Positions 44,237 through 52,937 of a stretch of DNA of 64,000 bases are shown in pieces. The translations under genes were made by a program, and so were the position numbers. Each line of letters opens with the position of its first letter. Position 1 is the stretch's first letter. This DNA is from Lewinellaceae bacterium. GTDB lineage: Bacteria > Bacteroidota > Bacteroidia > Chitinophagales > Saprospiraceae. The notes under the pieces were generated by a model. The model made no database searches. It was not told the DNA's origin and was given only the letters and a program-made list of their open reading frames with translations. The stretch lies in NCBI GenBank assembly GCA_020636095.1, contig JACJYN010000008.1, positions 186,001 to 250,000 of the forward strand, given 5' to 3'.

Positions 44237-44291
44237 TGCGGGATTAAACCCGCAAAGTTTACGGCTCACTGAAAAGTGAGCCTTTTTTTTT
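44237..44291 (+). terminator. Hairpin pair with intrinsic terminator, orphan transcript end
   Basis: A hairpin TGCGGG-ATTAAA-CCCGCA (44237-44254) is followed by GGCTCACT-GAAA-AGTGAGCC (44263-44282) and nine T. This is a strong plus-strand terminator, yet no plus-strand gene lies upstream within 3 kb (genes there are on the minus strand). It therefore probably ends a small RNA starting around 44175-44180, just after a weak -7-like TTAATTTG (44168-44175). Confidence 0.7.
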
Positions 44292-44494
44292 GCCTCCAAG
44301 AAGCTGCTTTCTTTTTTTTCATAAAAATCACTTGCTGTTTTTTACTGAAAAATAGAAAAACCACTTCGTACAAATATGTTTAAAAATAAATTGACAAAGA
44401 ACTTGTTATTGACAATCAATTGTTTAAACAAATTTTTTAAACATTTTTAAAAATCAACACTCCACACCCAACTTGAAAACTTCTGAAAAATGTC

Positions 44495-44526
44495 TTTGTT
44501 CGGTGCTATTGCTCACCCTATATTTG
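44495..44526 (+). promoter_or_regulatory. Strong Bacteroidota-type promoter
   Basis: TTTG at 44495-44498, a 20-base spacer, and TATATTTG at 44519-44526: a full match to the -33/-7 pattern. Predicted transcription start is near 44532. No protein gene of convincing kind starts before the terminator at 44638. Confidence 0.75.
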
Positions 44527-44531
44527 TACTT

Positions 44532-44668
44532 GTAAAGCGGAAGCAACAAGTATAATCCCATGAATAGTTATAATCCCATAACTTTTATCCCATCCGCAAT
44601 CCCATTATGCATTTATAATCTCATGAACATTTGTCCGGCCGGAGTTTCCCAACTCCGGCTTTTTTTTT
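44532..44668 (+). ncRNA. Candidate small RNA with repeated AUCCCAU motifs
   Basis: About 137 nt bounded by the consensus promoter at 44495-44526 and the terminator at 44638-44668. The 5' two-thirds look unpaired and carry ATCCCAT at 44555, 44573, 44587 and 44599 plus the variant ATCTCAT at 44618. An open frame (44560-44766) runs through the terminator hairpin and is unlikely to be a gene. It could act alone as an RNA or as a leader of the beta-mannosidase gene. Confidence 0.6.
44638..44668 (+). terminator. Intrinsic terminator of the small RNA
   Basis: GCCGGAGT-TTCCCA-ACTCCGGC (44638-44659), followed by nine T (44660-44668). It lies 95 bases before the beta-mannosidase ATG. Confidence 0.88.
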
Positions 44669-44728
44669 GCTTAGAGAAACTATTCAGCATCAGCTTAAAG
44701 ATAGAACAGGTAATTAAAGCAGCTTTTT

Positions 44729-44736
44729 TATCTTTG
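44729..44736 (+). promoter_or_regulatory. Possible -7 box for the beta-mannosidase gene
   Basis: TATCTTTG matches TANNTTTG 26 bases before the ATG at 44763. No TTTG lies at the right distance upstream. If real, the enzyme is expressed separately from the small RNA upstream. Confidence 0.35.
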
Positions 44737-44762
44737 AGCCCATACAAAAGCTCACTTCATAT

Positions 44763-47363
44763 ATGACCATAATACATCGCTTCTCCCCTCTTCTGCTTCT
44801 CCTGATGGCTCAGTTCGGTTTTTCGCAAAATGTACCCAATATGAACCGTTTAGAGATCCGGGACGGCTGGCAGTTCCGGCAGTCCAATATCGGTAGCTGG
44901 ATGCCCACTTCGGTCCCGGGTAGTGTCCATACCGCTCTGATGGCCAATGGGATCATCGAAGATCCTTTTTACCGCACCAATGAAAAAGGACTGCAGTGGA
45001 TCGATAAGGACAACTGGGAATACCGGTGTACTTTTCAGGCGGATCAGCAATGGCTGAACCAGGACCGGGCCACCCTGGAGTTTCAGGGGCTGGACACCTA
45101 CGCCGATGTCTACCTGAACGGCAAACGAATTCTTCAGGCGGATAACTTTCACCGGGGTTGGGAAGTGGAAGTGAAGGAGTTTCTGAAAGAAGGAGATAAT
45201 GAACTATACCTCTATATCCACTCCCCTACCCAGGTGGGCCTGAAAAAGCTCGCCGCCCAGGGTTATCCCTTGCCCGCTTCCAATGACCAGTCGGAGAATG
45301 GTGGTATGGGCGACAAGCGGGTGAGCATCTTTGTTCGCAAGCCGGGTTATCATTTTGGCTGGGACTGGGGCCCGCGCCTGGTCACTTCCGGTATCTGGCG
45401 GCCCATCTTACTAAAGAGCTGGAATGCAGCGCGGATCAGCGATGTGTATTTCCATCAGCAGGCTGTTACCGAGGAGGAGGCTCAGGTGGAGGTTCAGGTG
45501 GAACTAGAAGCCGAGCAGCCCCGGGAGGGGCAACTATCCGTTTTCTGGAAGGATAGCTTGCTGGCTCAAATACCGGTGCAACTGGAACAGGGGCGGCAAA
45601 CCATCGCGATGCCCCTGGTTTTTCAAAATCCTCAATTGTGGTGGACGAAGGAATGGGGGGAACCCTTCCTTTACGAACTGGCCGTAACCCTGGAAAGCGA
45701 GGGCCGGGAACTCGCCCGCCGGGAAGCGCGCATCGGCCTGCGCAACATCCGCATCGTACAGGAGCCCGATGCCCAGGGTGCGTCCTTCTACCTGGAGCTA
45801 AACGGGCGCCCGCTTTTTTCCAAAGGCGCCAACTACATCCCCAATGATGTATTTCTCGACCGCGTCGACACAGCCTGGTACCAGGGGATGATCCAATCGG
45901 CGGCAGACGCCAATATGAATATGTTGCGCGTTTGGGGCGGCGGCATCTACGAGGATAAACTTTTCTATGATCTTTGTGATGAACAGGGCATCCTCGTCTG
46001 GCAGGATTTCATGTTTGCCTGCAGCATGTATCCCTGGGACAGCGCTTTTGTAGAAAACGTACGGCAGGAGGCCATTTACAACATCCGCCGCCTGCGCAAC
46101 CATCCTAGCATTGCCTTATGGTGCGGCAACAACGAGATCGATGTTGCCTGGGCCGAATACAATGAAAAAGGAGGCTGGGGCTGGAAGCAGCAGTACTCCA
46201 AAGAACAAAGGGCCGATATCTGGGCGGGCTACGAGAAGGTTTTTCACGAAGTACTACCCGAAGCCGTTGAGGCCTACCAGCCCGGTGCTTTCTACTGGCC
46301 CTCTTCTCCCTACGCCGGTGAAGGAACGCACGCTACCTACAACAGCACTTCCGGAGATGTTCACTACTGGGGCGTCTGGCACGGCGAGCACCCTTTTAGC
46401 GAATTCCGGAACTACATCGGCCGCTTTATGAGCGAGTACGGCTTCCAGTCTTTTCCCGAATTCAGAACCGTAGAGCAGTACACCCTGCCCGAAGACTGGG
46501 ATATTGAGTCGGAAGTGATGGCCGCTCACCAGCGCAGCGGCATCGGCAACCTGCGCATCCGGTCTTATATGAAGGACCATTACCGGCTGCCGGAAGATTT
46601 CAGCAACTTCCTCTACGTCGGCCAGTTATTGCAGGCCGAGTCCATCAAAATGGCTATCGAGTCCCACCGCAGCGCCAAACCCTTTTGCATGGGCACGCTC
46701 TACTGGCAGCTCAACGACTGTTGGCCGGTTGCCTCCTGGTCGGGCATCGACTACTACCGCCGCTGGAAAGCACTCCACTATTTCGTACGCGATGCTTTCA
46801 AAATGGATGTGGTTGTTTTTGAAAGAGAACAGGATGACATCAAAGTGTTTACCTGCTCAGGACGAAAAAATCCCGCAGAGGCTCAACTGCGCCTTGAACT
46901 GAGAAACTTCAGTGGCGAATTGCTCTGGTACGAAAATAAAGATACCCGCCTCAGCCCGGATAGCGCCCGGCTGGCAGCCACCTTGCCGGCAGGGGCGCTG
47001 GAAAAACTGGACGATAGAAAGCAGATATACCTGCGGAGCCGCCTACTCCAGGATGGAAAGGTTGTCCACGAAAACCTGTACTACTTCGTTCCGCCCAAAG
47101 AGCTGGCGCTTAGCGAAAACCCCGGCATGGAAGTTCAGCTGAAAACCACCGGCATCGGCCGGTATGAGTTGCGCCTGAAAGCGGAGAAGCTGGCCAAAAA
47201 TGTCTTCCTTCAGTTTGAATCATCCGAAGGCTTCTTCTCCGACAACTACTTCGACCTGCAACCCGGAGAGGAGAAAGTACTCACTTTCCGGGAGAATAAA
47301 ATGGGGGAATTGCCGCTGACAGTGGAGGAACTTAGAGTAATCAGCCTGGTGGATACTTATTAG
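44763..47363 (+). CDS. Glycoside hydrolase family 2, beta-mannosidase type
   Basis: 866 residues with a signal peptide (about 1-22, ending FGFSQ). The N-terminal sandwich domain (LEFQGLDTYADVYLNGKRI, RKPGYHFGWDWGPRLVTSGIWRPI) is characteristic of beta-mannosidases. The catalytic barrel holds WCGNNE with the acid/base Glu458 and SEYGFQSFPE with the nucleophile Glu558. The C-terminal beta domains follow. It removes terminal beta-mannose from mannans or glycoprotein glycans in the periplasm or outside. No susCD pair is adjacent, so it is not part of a visible polysaccharide utilisation locus. Confidence 0.93.
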   Translation: MTIIHRFSPLLLLLMAQFGFSQNVPNMNRLEIRDGWQFRQSNIGSWMPTSVPGSVHTALMANGIIEDPFYRTNEKGLQWIDKDNWEYRCTFQADQQWLNQDRATLEFQGLDTYADVYLNGKRILQADNFHRGWEVEVKEFLKEGDNELYLYIHSPTQVGLKKLAAQGYPLPASNDQSENGGMGDKRVSIFVRKPGYHFGWDWGPRLVTSGIWRPILLKSWNAARISDVYFHQQAVTEEEAQVEVQVELEAEQPREGQLSVFWKDSLLAQIPVQLEQGRQTIAMPLVFQNPQLWWTKEWGEPFLYELAVTLESEGRELARREARIGLRNIRIVQEPDAQGASFYLELNGRPLFSKGANYIPNDVFLDRVDTAWYQGMIQSAADANMNMLRVWGGGIYEDKLFYDLCDEQGILVWQDFMFACSMYPWDSAFVENVRQEAIYNIRRLRNHPSIALWCGNNEIDVAWAEYNEKGGWGWKQQYSKEQRADIWAGYEKVFHEVLPEAVEAYQPGAFYWPSSPYAGEGTHATYNSTSGDVHYWGVWHGEHPFSEFRNYIGRFMSEYGFQSFPEFRTVEQYTLPEDWDIESEVMAAHQRSGIGNLRIRSYMKDHYRLPEDFSNFLYVGQLLQAESIKMAIESHRSAKPFCMGTLYWQLNDCWPVASWSGIDYYRRWKALHYFVRDAFKMDVVVFEREQDDIKVFTCSGRKNPAEAQLRLELRNFSGELLWYENKDTRLSPDSARLAATLPAGALEKLDDRKQIYLRSRLLQDGKVVHENLYYFVPPKELALSENPGMEVQLKTTGIGRYELRLKAEKLAKNVFLQFESSEGFFSDNYFDLQPGEEKVLTFRENKMGELPLTVEELRVISLVDTY

Positions 47364-47369
47364 CAGCAT

Positions 47370-47951
47370 TTATCCTCCTCCCTCCACCTCCGGCGCCGTC
47401 CCGTACATTTTCCCCTTTCGGGTCATTTTAATCAGGTAGTTGAGCCGCTTTTGAGCTTCTTCCTGCCGCCGGGGGCCACACTCGTTGATCCAGCCGACCT
47501 TGAGCCGCCGATAGAAATGAGAGAACTGCTGAAAGTTATCCCACACTTCGGGGTCTTCTTTTAGCTGGCTTTCTATCCAATCCGGGACGTCCCAGGGGTC
47601 GTCCGGAGCGCCGACCTGATCTTCGATGGGCTGCAGGCCAGCCGGGGTCATCAAACCCAGCCGCTGGAGTTTCCATACCCTTTGCCGGTTCAGCTCCGAA
47701 AGAAAGGTCTTCTTCTTTCGACGAGGGGTGATGCGTTGGACGGTGCTTTCTTCACAGTATTTCCTGACCACACCATCGATCCATCCAAAGCAGAGGCATT
47801 CCTCTACCATATCGTCATAAGAGAGGGATGGCTTGCCGGTAGCTTTTCGAAAGGTGCGCAGCCAAACTTCAGTTTTGGTTTGGTGATGGGCCTCCAGCCA
47901 GTCGCGCCATTGGCTTCGGTGATGGGGGTAGAAGACTTCGGTTATTTCCAT
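47370..47951 (-). CDS. YdeI/OmpD-associated family protein
   Basis: 193 residues, no signal peptide. The N-terminal segment SQWRDWLEAHHQTKTEVWLRTFRKATGKPSLSYDDMVEECLCFGWIDG and the following RITPRRKKKTFLSELNRQRVWKLQRLGLMTPAG are typical of the YdeI/OmdA family, small cytoplasmic proteins linked in some bacteria to peptide or stress resistance. Biochemical function is not known. It converges with the beta-mannosidase gene, with only six bases between the stops, and starts 58 bases downstream of the YceI-like gene stop on the same strand. Confidence 0.85.
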   Translation of the reverse strand: MEITEVFYPHHRSQWRDWLEAHHQTKTEVWLRTFRKATGKPSLSYDDMVEECLCFGWIDGVVRKYCEESTVQRITPRRKKKTFLSELNRQRVWKLQRLGLMTPAGLQPIEDQVGAPDDPWDVPDWIESQLKEDPEVWDNFQQFSHFYRRLKVGWINECGPRRQEEAQKRLNYLIKMTRKGKMYGTAPEVEGGG

Positions 47952-48008
47952 GGAAAGTGGGCTTTCAAGTCAAAAACAACCCCGTCCATCTGACGGTTCA
48001 ACCGCCGC

Positions 48009-48557
48009 TCAATTTTTCTGCCTTACCTCCAGTACGGCATCCACCTTCACCGGCACCTCCTCCTTTGGCCCGTCTCCGGTAAATTTAAACATCCTTCGCT
48101 GAATAACGCCTTCTGCGTGAACGGTGTAGGGCGCCTCCTCTGAGAGCGTAAACACCAGCGTTACTTTTTTACTGATGCCTTTTAGCGTGAGTAGCGCCTC
48201 TGTGGTGTACTTACCCTCCTCGATGGCCGTAGCGCCATCGATCAACAGGCGCGCCTCGGGGAACTTCCTGACGAAAAAATAGTCTTTCTTCTTCAGGATA
48301 TTCTTCTCCAACTCTTTCCAGTCACATTGCAGGCTGCGCACGTCGAATACAGCTTCCACCCTGATATTTTCCGGGTCACCGGCATTTTCAATTTGGGTGA
48401 ACCCCCAGTTTTCGAAGGTAAACACATTGGGCGTTCCAGCGTCGCCGATGAATTCGATCGTACCCGGCGCCGGCGGCAATTGGTCCAGCAATGCCGTATC
48501 GGGCTGCAGGAACAGGAATGCGGTGACAAGGGTAAACGTGGTGATTAATTTGAACAT
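48009..48557 (-). CDS. Secreted YceI-like lipocalin-fold protein
   Basis: 182 residues with a signal peptide (about 1-20). The family pattern is present: GTIEFIGDAGTPNVFTFENWGF, then VEAVFDVRSLQCDWKELEKNILKKKDYFFVRKFPEARLLIDG and YTTEALLTLKGISKKVTLVFTL, ending in the final strands. YceI proteins bind polyisoprenoid-like lipids in the periplasm. The upstream gene on the same strand (48741-51140) also ends in a YceI-like domain, so the two may share a ligand. Copy B of the 114-bp dispersed repeat sits directly upstream of this gene. Confidence 0.85.
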   Translation of the reverse strand: MFKLITTFTLVTAFLFLQPDTALLDQLPPAPGTIEFIGDAGTPNVFTFENWGFTQIENAGDPENIRVEAVFDVRSLQCDWKELEKNILKKKDYFFVRKFPEARLLIDGATAIEEGKYTTEALLTLKGISKKVTLVFTLSEEAPYTVHAEGVIQRRMFKFTGDGPKEEVPVKVDAVLEVRQKN

Positions 48558-48590
48558 GTTGTTTGGTTTAAAATGAATGTTAGTACCTAT

Positions 48591-48704
48591 TTAGGTATTA
48601 TAGTATTTCGGCATTATGGTTTTGTGGCCAGGCAGTTGCATCGCCTCTGTGAGCCTCCGGCCGCAATACCGGGACACCCTAAAACCGAAATACCTAAATA
48701 GTTA
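48591..48704. repeat. Dispersed 114-bp element, copy B
   Basis: About 96% identical to 2891-3004, with no gaps and exactly 45,700 bases apart. The ends read CTATTTAGGTATT and, inverted, AATACCTAAATAG. As with copy A, it sits about 25-35 bases upstream of a minus-strand start codon, in the same orientation relative to that gene. Confidence 0.85.
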
Positions 48705-48740
48705 TGAATGTTAAGAAATTGGAGGAGCCAATGGATAGCT

Positions 48741-51140
48741 TCAACTCGCCATCTGGAATTGCAGGCTGAACTGCAGGCGCTCCCGGGCAGCGGGCGGCCC
48801 GTCGGGCCCGGGCAGCCCGAAGGGGCGGGCGATGTTCAGCTCAAATTGTACTTGTACCTCAATGGCGCCGTCCGCCGAACGAGGTTGAAGCTGAGCGTCT
48901 ACAATAAGTGGAACGTTTTCTCCCAGGAAATGAAAGCTGCCCGCAATGCGGGCTCTGTTGTCCTGGTCCCAGTGTATATCCAGCGCCTGGCCTTTGAAGG
49001 AGAAGGTAGCGGTGGCGTAGCGGCGCACTTTCAGGTATTGCTTCAGCACTTTGGCGTCCAGTTCCGCCATACCCATGGTAAGGGATTGCAGGCCGGCGAC
49101 AAATTCACCGCTCAGCTGCCCCTCCTCATAGGTGAGGTTACCGCTCAACTGGCGCACCTCTCCGGCGTATCGCTCCAGGGGGCTGGGGAAGTTGAACTGC
49201 AACAGGGGTTGCCCTTCCCCCAGTGCCTGCGGGCGGCTCCACTGTCCGGAAAGGGGCCCTGAATGAGGGGCAGGAAAGGGTTGCGCGGCGGCCTTTGTCT
49301 CCTGGGGGATACGCAGGCCCCGTTCTTCGAAGCGGGCCAATGATGTATTTTCCGGTAAGGCGAATAAGGCGTCGCCGGCCGGTATATCCTCCAGGCGTTC
49401 CTGTACGGCCTGAGCAAAAACGGATGCGGCCCGGTTCAGGAGCACGCCCCTTTCAGCAATCGTACCCACCAACGGCTGCCCGAAGTTGTCAAATATCGGA
49501 TGGATGCAATCGAACTGGCTGAAAACGGCCAGGCTCAGGAATACGCTATCGCCCTGGGCGTAGGGATGGATGTCCAGGTAAAAACGCCGGTCGGTTGGGA
49601 AAAAGCCGGCAGCCCATTCGCTTCTGGCGCCGAGGCTTTTTTCCAGCGCCGGAAGAAAGGCAGCTTGCCAGCCTGATGCAGGCGTTTCGCCCTGCCAGCC
49701 TGTCCACTTCAGCGGGAAACCAATGGATTGCCGGCCCTCCCGGCGCACCAGGATGGGGCCGGCAGGAGCTGCTTCTGGCGCCACCGCCCGGCTGCGGGCG
49801 GCCCGGATGAAGTTCTCGATGGCGCTCCATTCCGTTAGCTTGCCTCCAAAGAGGGTTCGGCCTTGCGGCGACTGGAACAGCAGCGCCGGGGTTGCCGTGA
49901 TACAAGCCGGAGCGCCCTCTCTGGCGTCCAGCTCGATAAAATTGGCCTGGTTTTCTCGGGCAAAGGCCTTCAGTTTTTTCTTAAGGCCCGCTGATAGCAC
50001 CTCATCTCCCGGCTGGGTAAACAGCACCAGGCTTTCCCCTTTGCGCTGCCGGGCGATCCATCCGCCGGACTGATACAGGCTGCCCATCACCAGGGGCCAG
50101 TTGAGGTCGCTGTTACAGAAAGCCACCATCACGTAATCGTCTTTTATGCTGGCCTGCATAGCGGTGAAGTAGCCTTTGGTATTGCCGCCCCAGTAGATGA
50201 GGCCGTCTTTGCCCACATGAAATAAGAGGGAGCGGTACCCAGTTTGTGCGGTGAGGCCGGCACGAGCCGTGGCCTGCTTCAGAAACCGGTTGTCTTCGCC
50301 TTTGGCCGCCCGGATGACGTGCTGAACAAAAAGGGCGTAGTCGGCCGGAGTGGTCCACAAACCAGTAGCCGCCAGTTCCGGGTACCGCCGGTACCCTCCC
50401 GGCAGTGTGGCGCCGGACGGATCGTGCCCGAGCGCCACCTCCTGCTCTTGCCCGGCATTCAATTCTGTCGCGTAAAAGGAATGCTTCATGCCCAGCGGCC
50501 CCAGCACCCGTTCCGCCATAATCTCCGGCAGGGGCTGGTGGTAGTATTGCTCCAATATCAGCTGCAACAGGATGGCGTTGGCGCACTGCGGGTTCTGCTT
50601 CCGGTTCCGGTTGCTGCGAACAGCCAGCCCATCGGGGAAATCGGCATTGCCGGAAATCAGCAGCTCGCTCAGTGCCGGCCAGGCTTCACCAGCGGCGTAC
50701 CCCGTCGGCTTCATAGGCCCGCCAAAGTTTTTTCTGCTCAGAATAAGATCGCGTATGGTAACGGGCTGGAACTTAAACCAGCGTTTGTCCTGAAGCGCCG
50801 GCAGAAACTTTTCCAGCGGCGCGTCCAGGCTGATCTCGCCCGAATCGGCCAACCGCAGGATCTCAAACAAGACCGGCGCTTCCGACATGGCGCCGGCCGG
50901 AAAGGGGGTGTCAAATGTTACTTTTTGCGCCCCTTGCGCTTTGAGGGTTCCCACAACCAATGAATCCGAGGAGGCGCCATACATCAGATAAGTACTGAAG
51001 CCGGGAACCCTTTCATCGGCCATTTTCTCCTGTAAGGACAGGATTTTCCCATCCTGCTCAAATTGGTAGTGATCGATCAATTGCCCGAAGGCGGAGGTAA
51101 AAATGAACGGGCAAAATAAAAATAAGAGGAATCGCTGCAT
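48741..51140 (-). CDS. Degenerate beta-lactamase-fold protein with C-terminal YceI-like domain
   Basis: 799 residues with a signal peptide (about 1-19). Residues about 25-370 follow the serine beta-lactamase/class C penicillin-binding protein fold (GEISLDAPLEKFLPALQDKRWFKFQPVTIRDLILS, LGPLGMKHSFY, GLWTTPADYALFVQHVI). The catalytic residues are altered: SEAP (86-89) stands where SxxK should be, and CAN (186-188) where YxN should be. The enzyme is probably inactive and may bind rather than cleave. A middle region (about 375-600) is unrecognised. Residues about 625-799 (GEFVAGLQSLTMGMAELDAKVLKQYLKVRRYATATFSF) resemble YceI. A separate YceI gene follows, and an AraC-type regulator gene lies 94 bases upstream. 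Confidence 0.75.
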   Translation of the reverse strand: MQRFLLFLFCPFIFTSAFGQLIDHYQFEQDGKILSLQEKMADERVPGFSTYLMYGASSDSLVVGTLKAQGAQKVTFDTPFPAGAMSEAPVLFEILRLADSGEISLDAPLEKFLPALQDKRWFKFQPVTIRDLILSRKNFGGPMKPTGYAAGEAWPALSELLISGNADFPDGLAVRSNRNRKQNPQCANAILLQLILEQYYHQPLPEIMAERVLGPLGMKHSFYATELNAGQEQEVALGHDPSGATLPGGYRRYPELAATGLWTTPADYALFVQHVIRAAKGEDNRFLKQATARAGLTAQTGYRSLLFHVGKDGLIYWGGNTKGYFTAMQASIKDDYVMVAFCNSDLNWPLVMGSLYQSGGWIARQRKGESLVLFTQPGDEVLSAGLKKKLKAFARENQANFIELDAREGAPACITATPALLFQSPQGRTLFGGKLTEWSAIENFIRAARSRAVAPEAAPAGPILVRREGRQSIGFPLKWTGWQGETPASGWQAAFLPALEKSLGARSEWAAGFFPTDRRFYLDIHPYAQGDSVFLSLAVFSQFDCIHPIFDNFGQPLVGTIAERGVLLNRAASVFAQAVQERLEDIPAGDALFALPENTSLARFEERGLRIPQETKAAAQPFPAPHSGPLSGQWSRPQALGEGQPLLQFNFPSPLERYAGEVRQLSGNLTYEEGQLSGEFVAGLQSLTMGMAELDAKVLKQYLKVRRYATATFSFKGQALDIHWDQDNRARIAGSFHFLGENVPLIVDAQLQPRSADGAIEVQVQFELNIARPFGLPGPDGPPAARERLQFSLQFQMAS

Positions 51141-51234
51141 AGCCGTATTTTTTCAACAAAGTTGCAGCGGAAATGCAGCGCCGGCGCGGCAAAACCTAAA
51201 TTGAGCCGCCTCAATTTACGAATTGAGCCACTTG

Positions 51235-52452
51235 TTACTGCCCGGCAACATACTCTCCCGGGCTCTTTCCGGTATGTTTCCGGAAAGCCCGGTTGAAGGT
51301 AGCTTTGGAGTTAAACCCGCAATCGAGGGCCAGGCTGAGAAAGGTGTAGTTTTGGTGTTCGCCGTCCCCCAGTTTCCCTACCAATGCCCGAACGCGGTAC
51401 CCATTGACAAAGTCGTTGAAGTTCAGGCCATAGCCGTTATTGATCACGCGGCTGAGGTAGGCGGTATTGGTGTTCAGGCGTTCGGCGAGCTGCCGGATAT
51501 TGAGATCGGGGTCGAGATAAGGGCGTTCAGCAGCCATCATGCCATCGAGGCGGCGGCGGAGTTGCTCCAGCTCGGGATCAAGGAGGGGAGCGGCAGAGGG
51601 TTCTTCTGCTTCAACTGCAGGCGAAGGCTCTGCTTCCGGGGAGGCTTCCCATCGGAAATCAAGTTGCAGCAAGCTTCGGGTGGATTGACGGTAGGCCTGA
51701 ATACTTAGCACAAAAATAGCGATGGAGGCTACAAAGTAATAATACCAGGCCTGGATGTAACTCAGCTCCACAAATATACTGACTACCCTACCCACCAGGG
51801 ATACGGCGAAGGTAATACCTAAAATAATAATGATAAAATTGAGCCAGCGAAACTGCAAGGGTTCGGTATTGGAAAAGTTGGCAACCAGATACTTTTTATA
51901 CCGCCGGTATAAAAGAACGGTTGCCACCAGGTAGGCGATCAAATGGAGCTGGCTCAACGGGCCCAGCAAGTTGTACCACCAGGCGTCCAGGTTGTCCATA
52001 TACTCCGCCCAGGGGCCACGAGTATTGTAGAAAAAGGGGAGCTCTTTTTTCTGAAAAACTTTCCAGGCCAACAGGTCGTGACCGGCGATAACCCCGTCCT
52101 GGAGTAAAAAAAAAGCTGCCGGGATAAAGTGCTTCCAGTATTTACGGCCCTGAAAACGGGCGTTGGTGAGGGCTAAAAAATAACAGTAAAAAACAGGCCC
52201 CAGCAGGAATGGCGGGCTAAAAGGCAGATAGAACATCAACGTAGTATGCCAGTCATGGCTGTCGTACCAGCCGGCAAACCCCAGCATCCACTGAGAAACA
52301 AAGAGGGCCAACAGCAACAGCAGAGCCGCCATCCAGTAGTCGGCCCGGGCGCCTTCCTCACGGCCGCGGACCAGCAATAACAGGCTGTAAACAATACCCT
52401 GGACTACCCCGATAAGCAAAAGGGAAGAGAAAATATTGAATTGGAAGAGCAT
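51235..52452 (-). CDS. Membrane-bound AraC-family transcription regulator
   Basis: 405 residues. Seven hydrophobic helices (about 5-250) form a membrane sensor half. After a Glu/Pro/Ala-rich linker (about 265-295), the C-terminal 100 residues are an AraC helix-turn-helix domain (DLNIRQLAERLNTNTAYLSRVINNGYGLNFNDFVNGYRV ... CGFNSKATFNRAFRKHTGKSPGEYVA). Such membrane-tethered AraC proteins are common in Bacteroidota and usually control neighbours in response to an envelope signal. The natural targets are the degenerate beta-lactamase and YceI genes just downstream on the same strand. Confidence 0.9.
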   Translation of the reverse strand: MLFQFNIFSSLLLIGVVQGIVYSLLLLVRGREEGARADYWMAALLLLLALFVSQWMLGFAGWYDSHDWHTTLMFYLPFSPPFLLGPVFYCYFLALTNARFQGRKYWKHFIPAAFFLLQDGVIAGHDLLAWKVFQKKELPFFYNTRGPWAEYMDNLDAWWYNLLGPLSQLHLIAYLVATVLLYRRYKKYLVANFSNTEPLQFRWLNFIIIILGITFAVSLVGRVVSIFVELSYIQAWYYYFVASIAIFVLSIQAYRQSTRSLLQLDFRWEASPEAEPSPAVEAEEPSAAPLLDPELEQLRRRLDGMMAAERPYLDPDLNIRQLAERLNTNTAYLSRVINNGYGLNFNDFVNGYRVRALVGKLGDGEHQNYTFLSLALDCGFNSKATFNRAFRKHTGKSPGEYVAGQ

Positions 52453-52476
52453 TTGCCAGGTAAATTTCGACAGCCC

Positions 52477-52698
52477 CTAAACCTCCTCGTTCATAAAGAA
52501 GAAAGACGGATGGCAAGAGTCACAAGTATCTTCTTGAATAAAGGGAGGAGCCCAGGACTCTGACCCCTGCTGTATCGCCTGAACGGGCTGAGCTTCAAGG
52601 CCTTCCGTCAGGCCAGAAATTTGATCAGCTGGCGTACCGCAAAAGGCCAGGAAGTAATAGAAAAGGAAAATGTTGAAAAAAGCGCCTAATAATCTCAT
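52477..52698 (-). CDS. Small exported protein with one CxxCH motif
   Basis: 73 residues from the ATG at 52698 (MRLLGAFFNIFLFYYFLAFCGTPADQ), chosen because it begins the hydrophobic export segment; 14 more codons are open upstream. The short mature part ends in EDTCDSCHPSFFFMNEEV, where CDSCH is a heme c-binding-type motif. It lies 24 bases upstream of the AraC-type gene on the same strand, so the two are probably co-transcribed. Too small to be an ordinary cytochrome domain; it might be a heme or metal sensor peptide, a remnant, or chance. No family recognised. Confidence 0.45.
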   Translation of the reverse strand: MRLLGAFFNIFLFYYFLAFCGTPADQISGLTEGLEAQPVQAIQQGSESWAPPFIQEDTCDSCHPSFFFMNEEV

Positions 52699-52937
52699 GA
52701 TTTTTCCATTTATGCCAAAACCTGGCATTTGATAAAGCATAACAACTCTCTTCTTCCGCTTTAGCGTTTAGACGCAGCGGATCAGAAAAGATACCTTTCA
52801 GGCGGATGGGCAAGCCATTCTACCTGTTACAAAGGCTGGATACGCATTATTTCATGGGAAAACAATGAGCGATGTCAAGGGCTGAGGTGACATTTGTCAG
52901 GGTGCTTCTGAAACTCAAAAAATACATCCGTGACTTA

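Noticed and set aside
44560..44766. A 68-residue ORF in the small-RNA region
   Set aside because: It reads straight through the terminator hairpin and T-run and overlaps the beta-mannosidase start. The peptide has no family features.
48741..51140. Active serine beta-lactamase (antibiotic resistance)
   Set aside because: The SxxK lysine and YxN tyrosine are both replaced, so hydrolysis by the usual mechanism is not expected.
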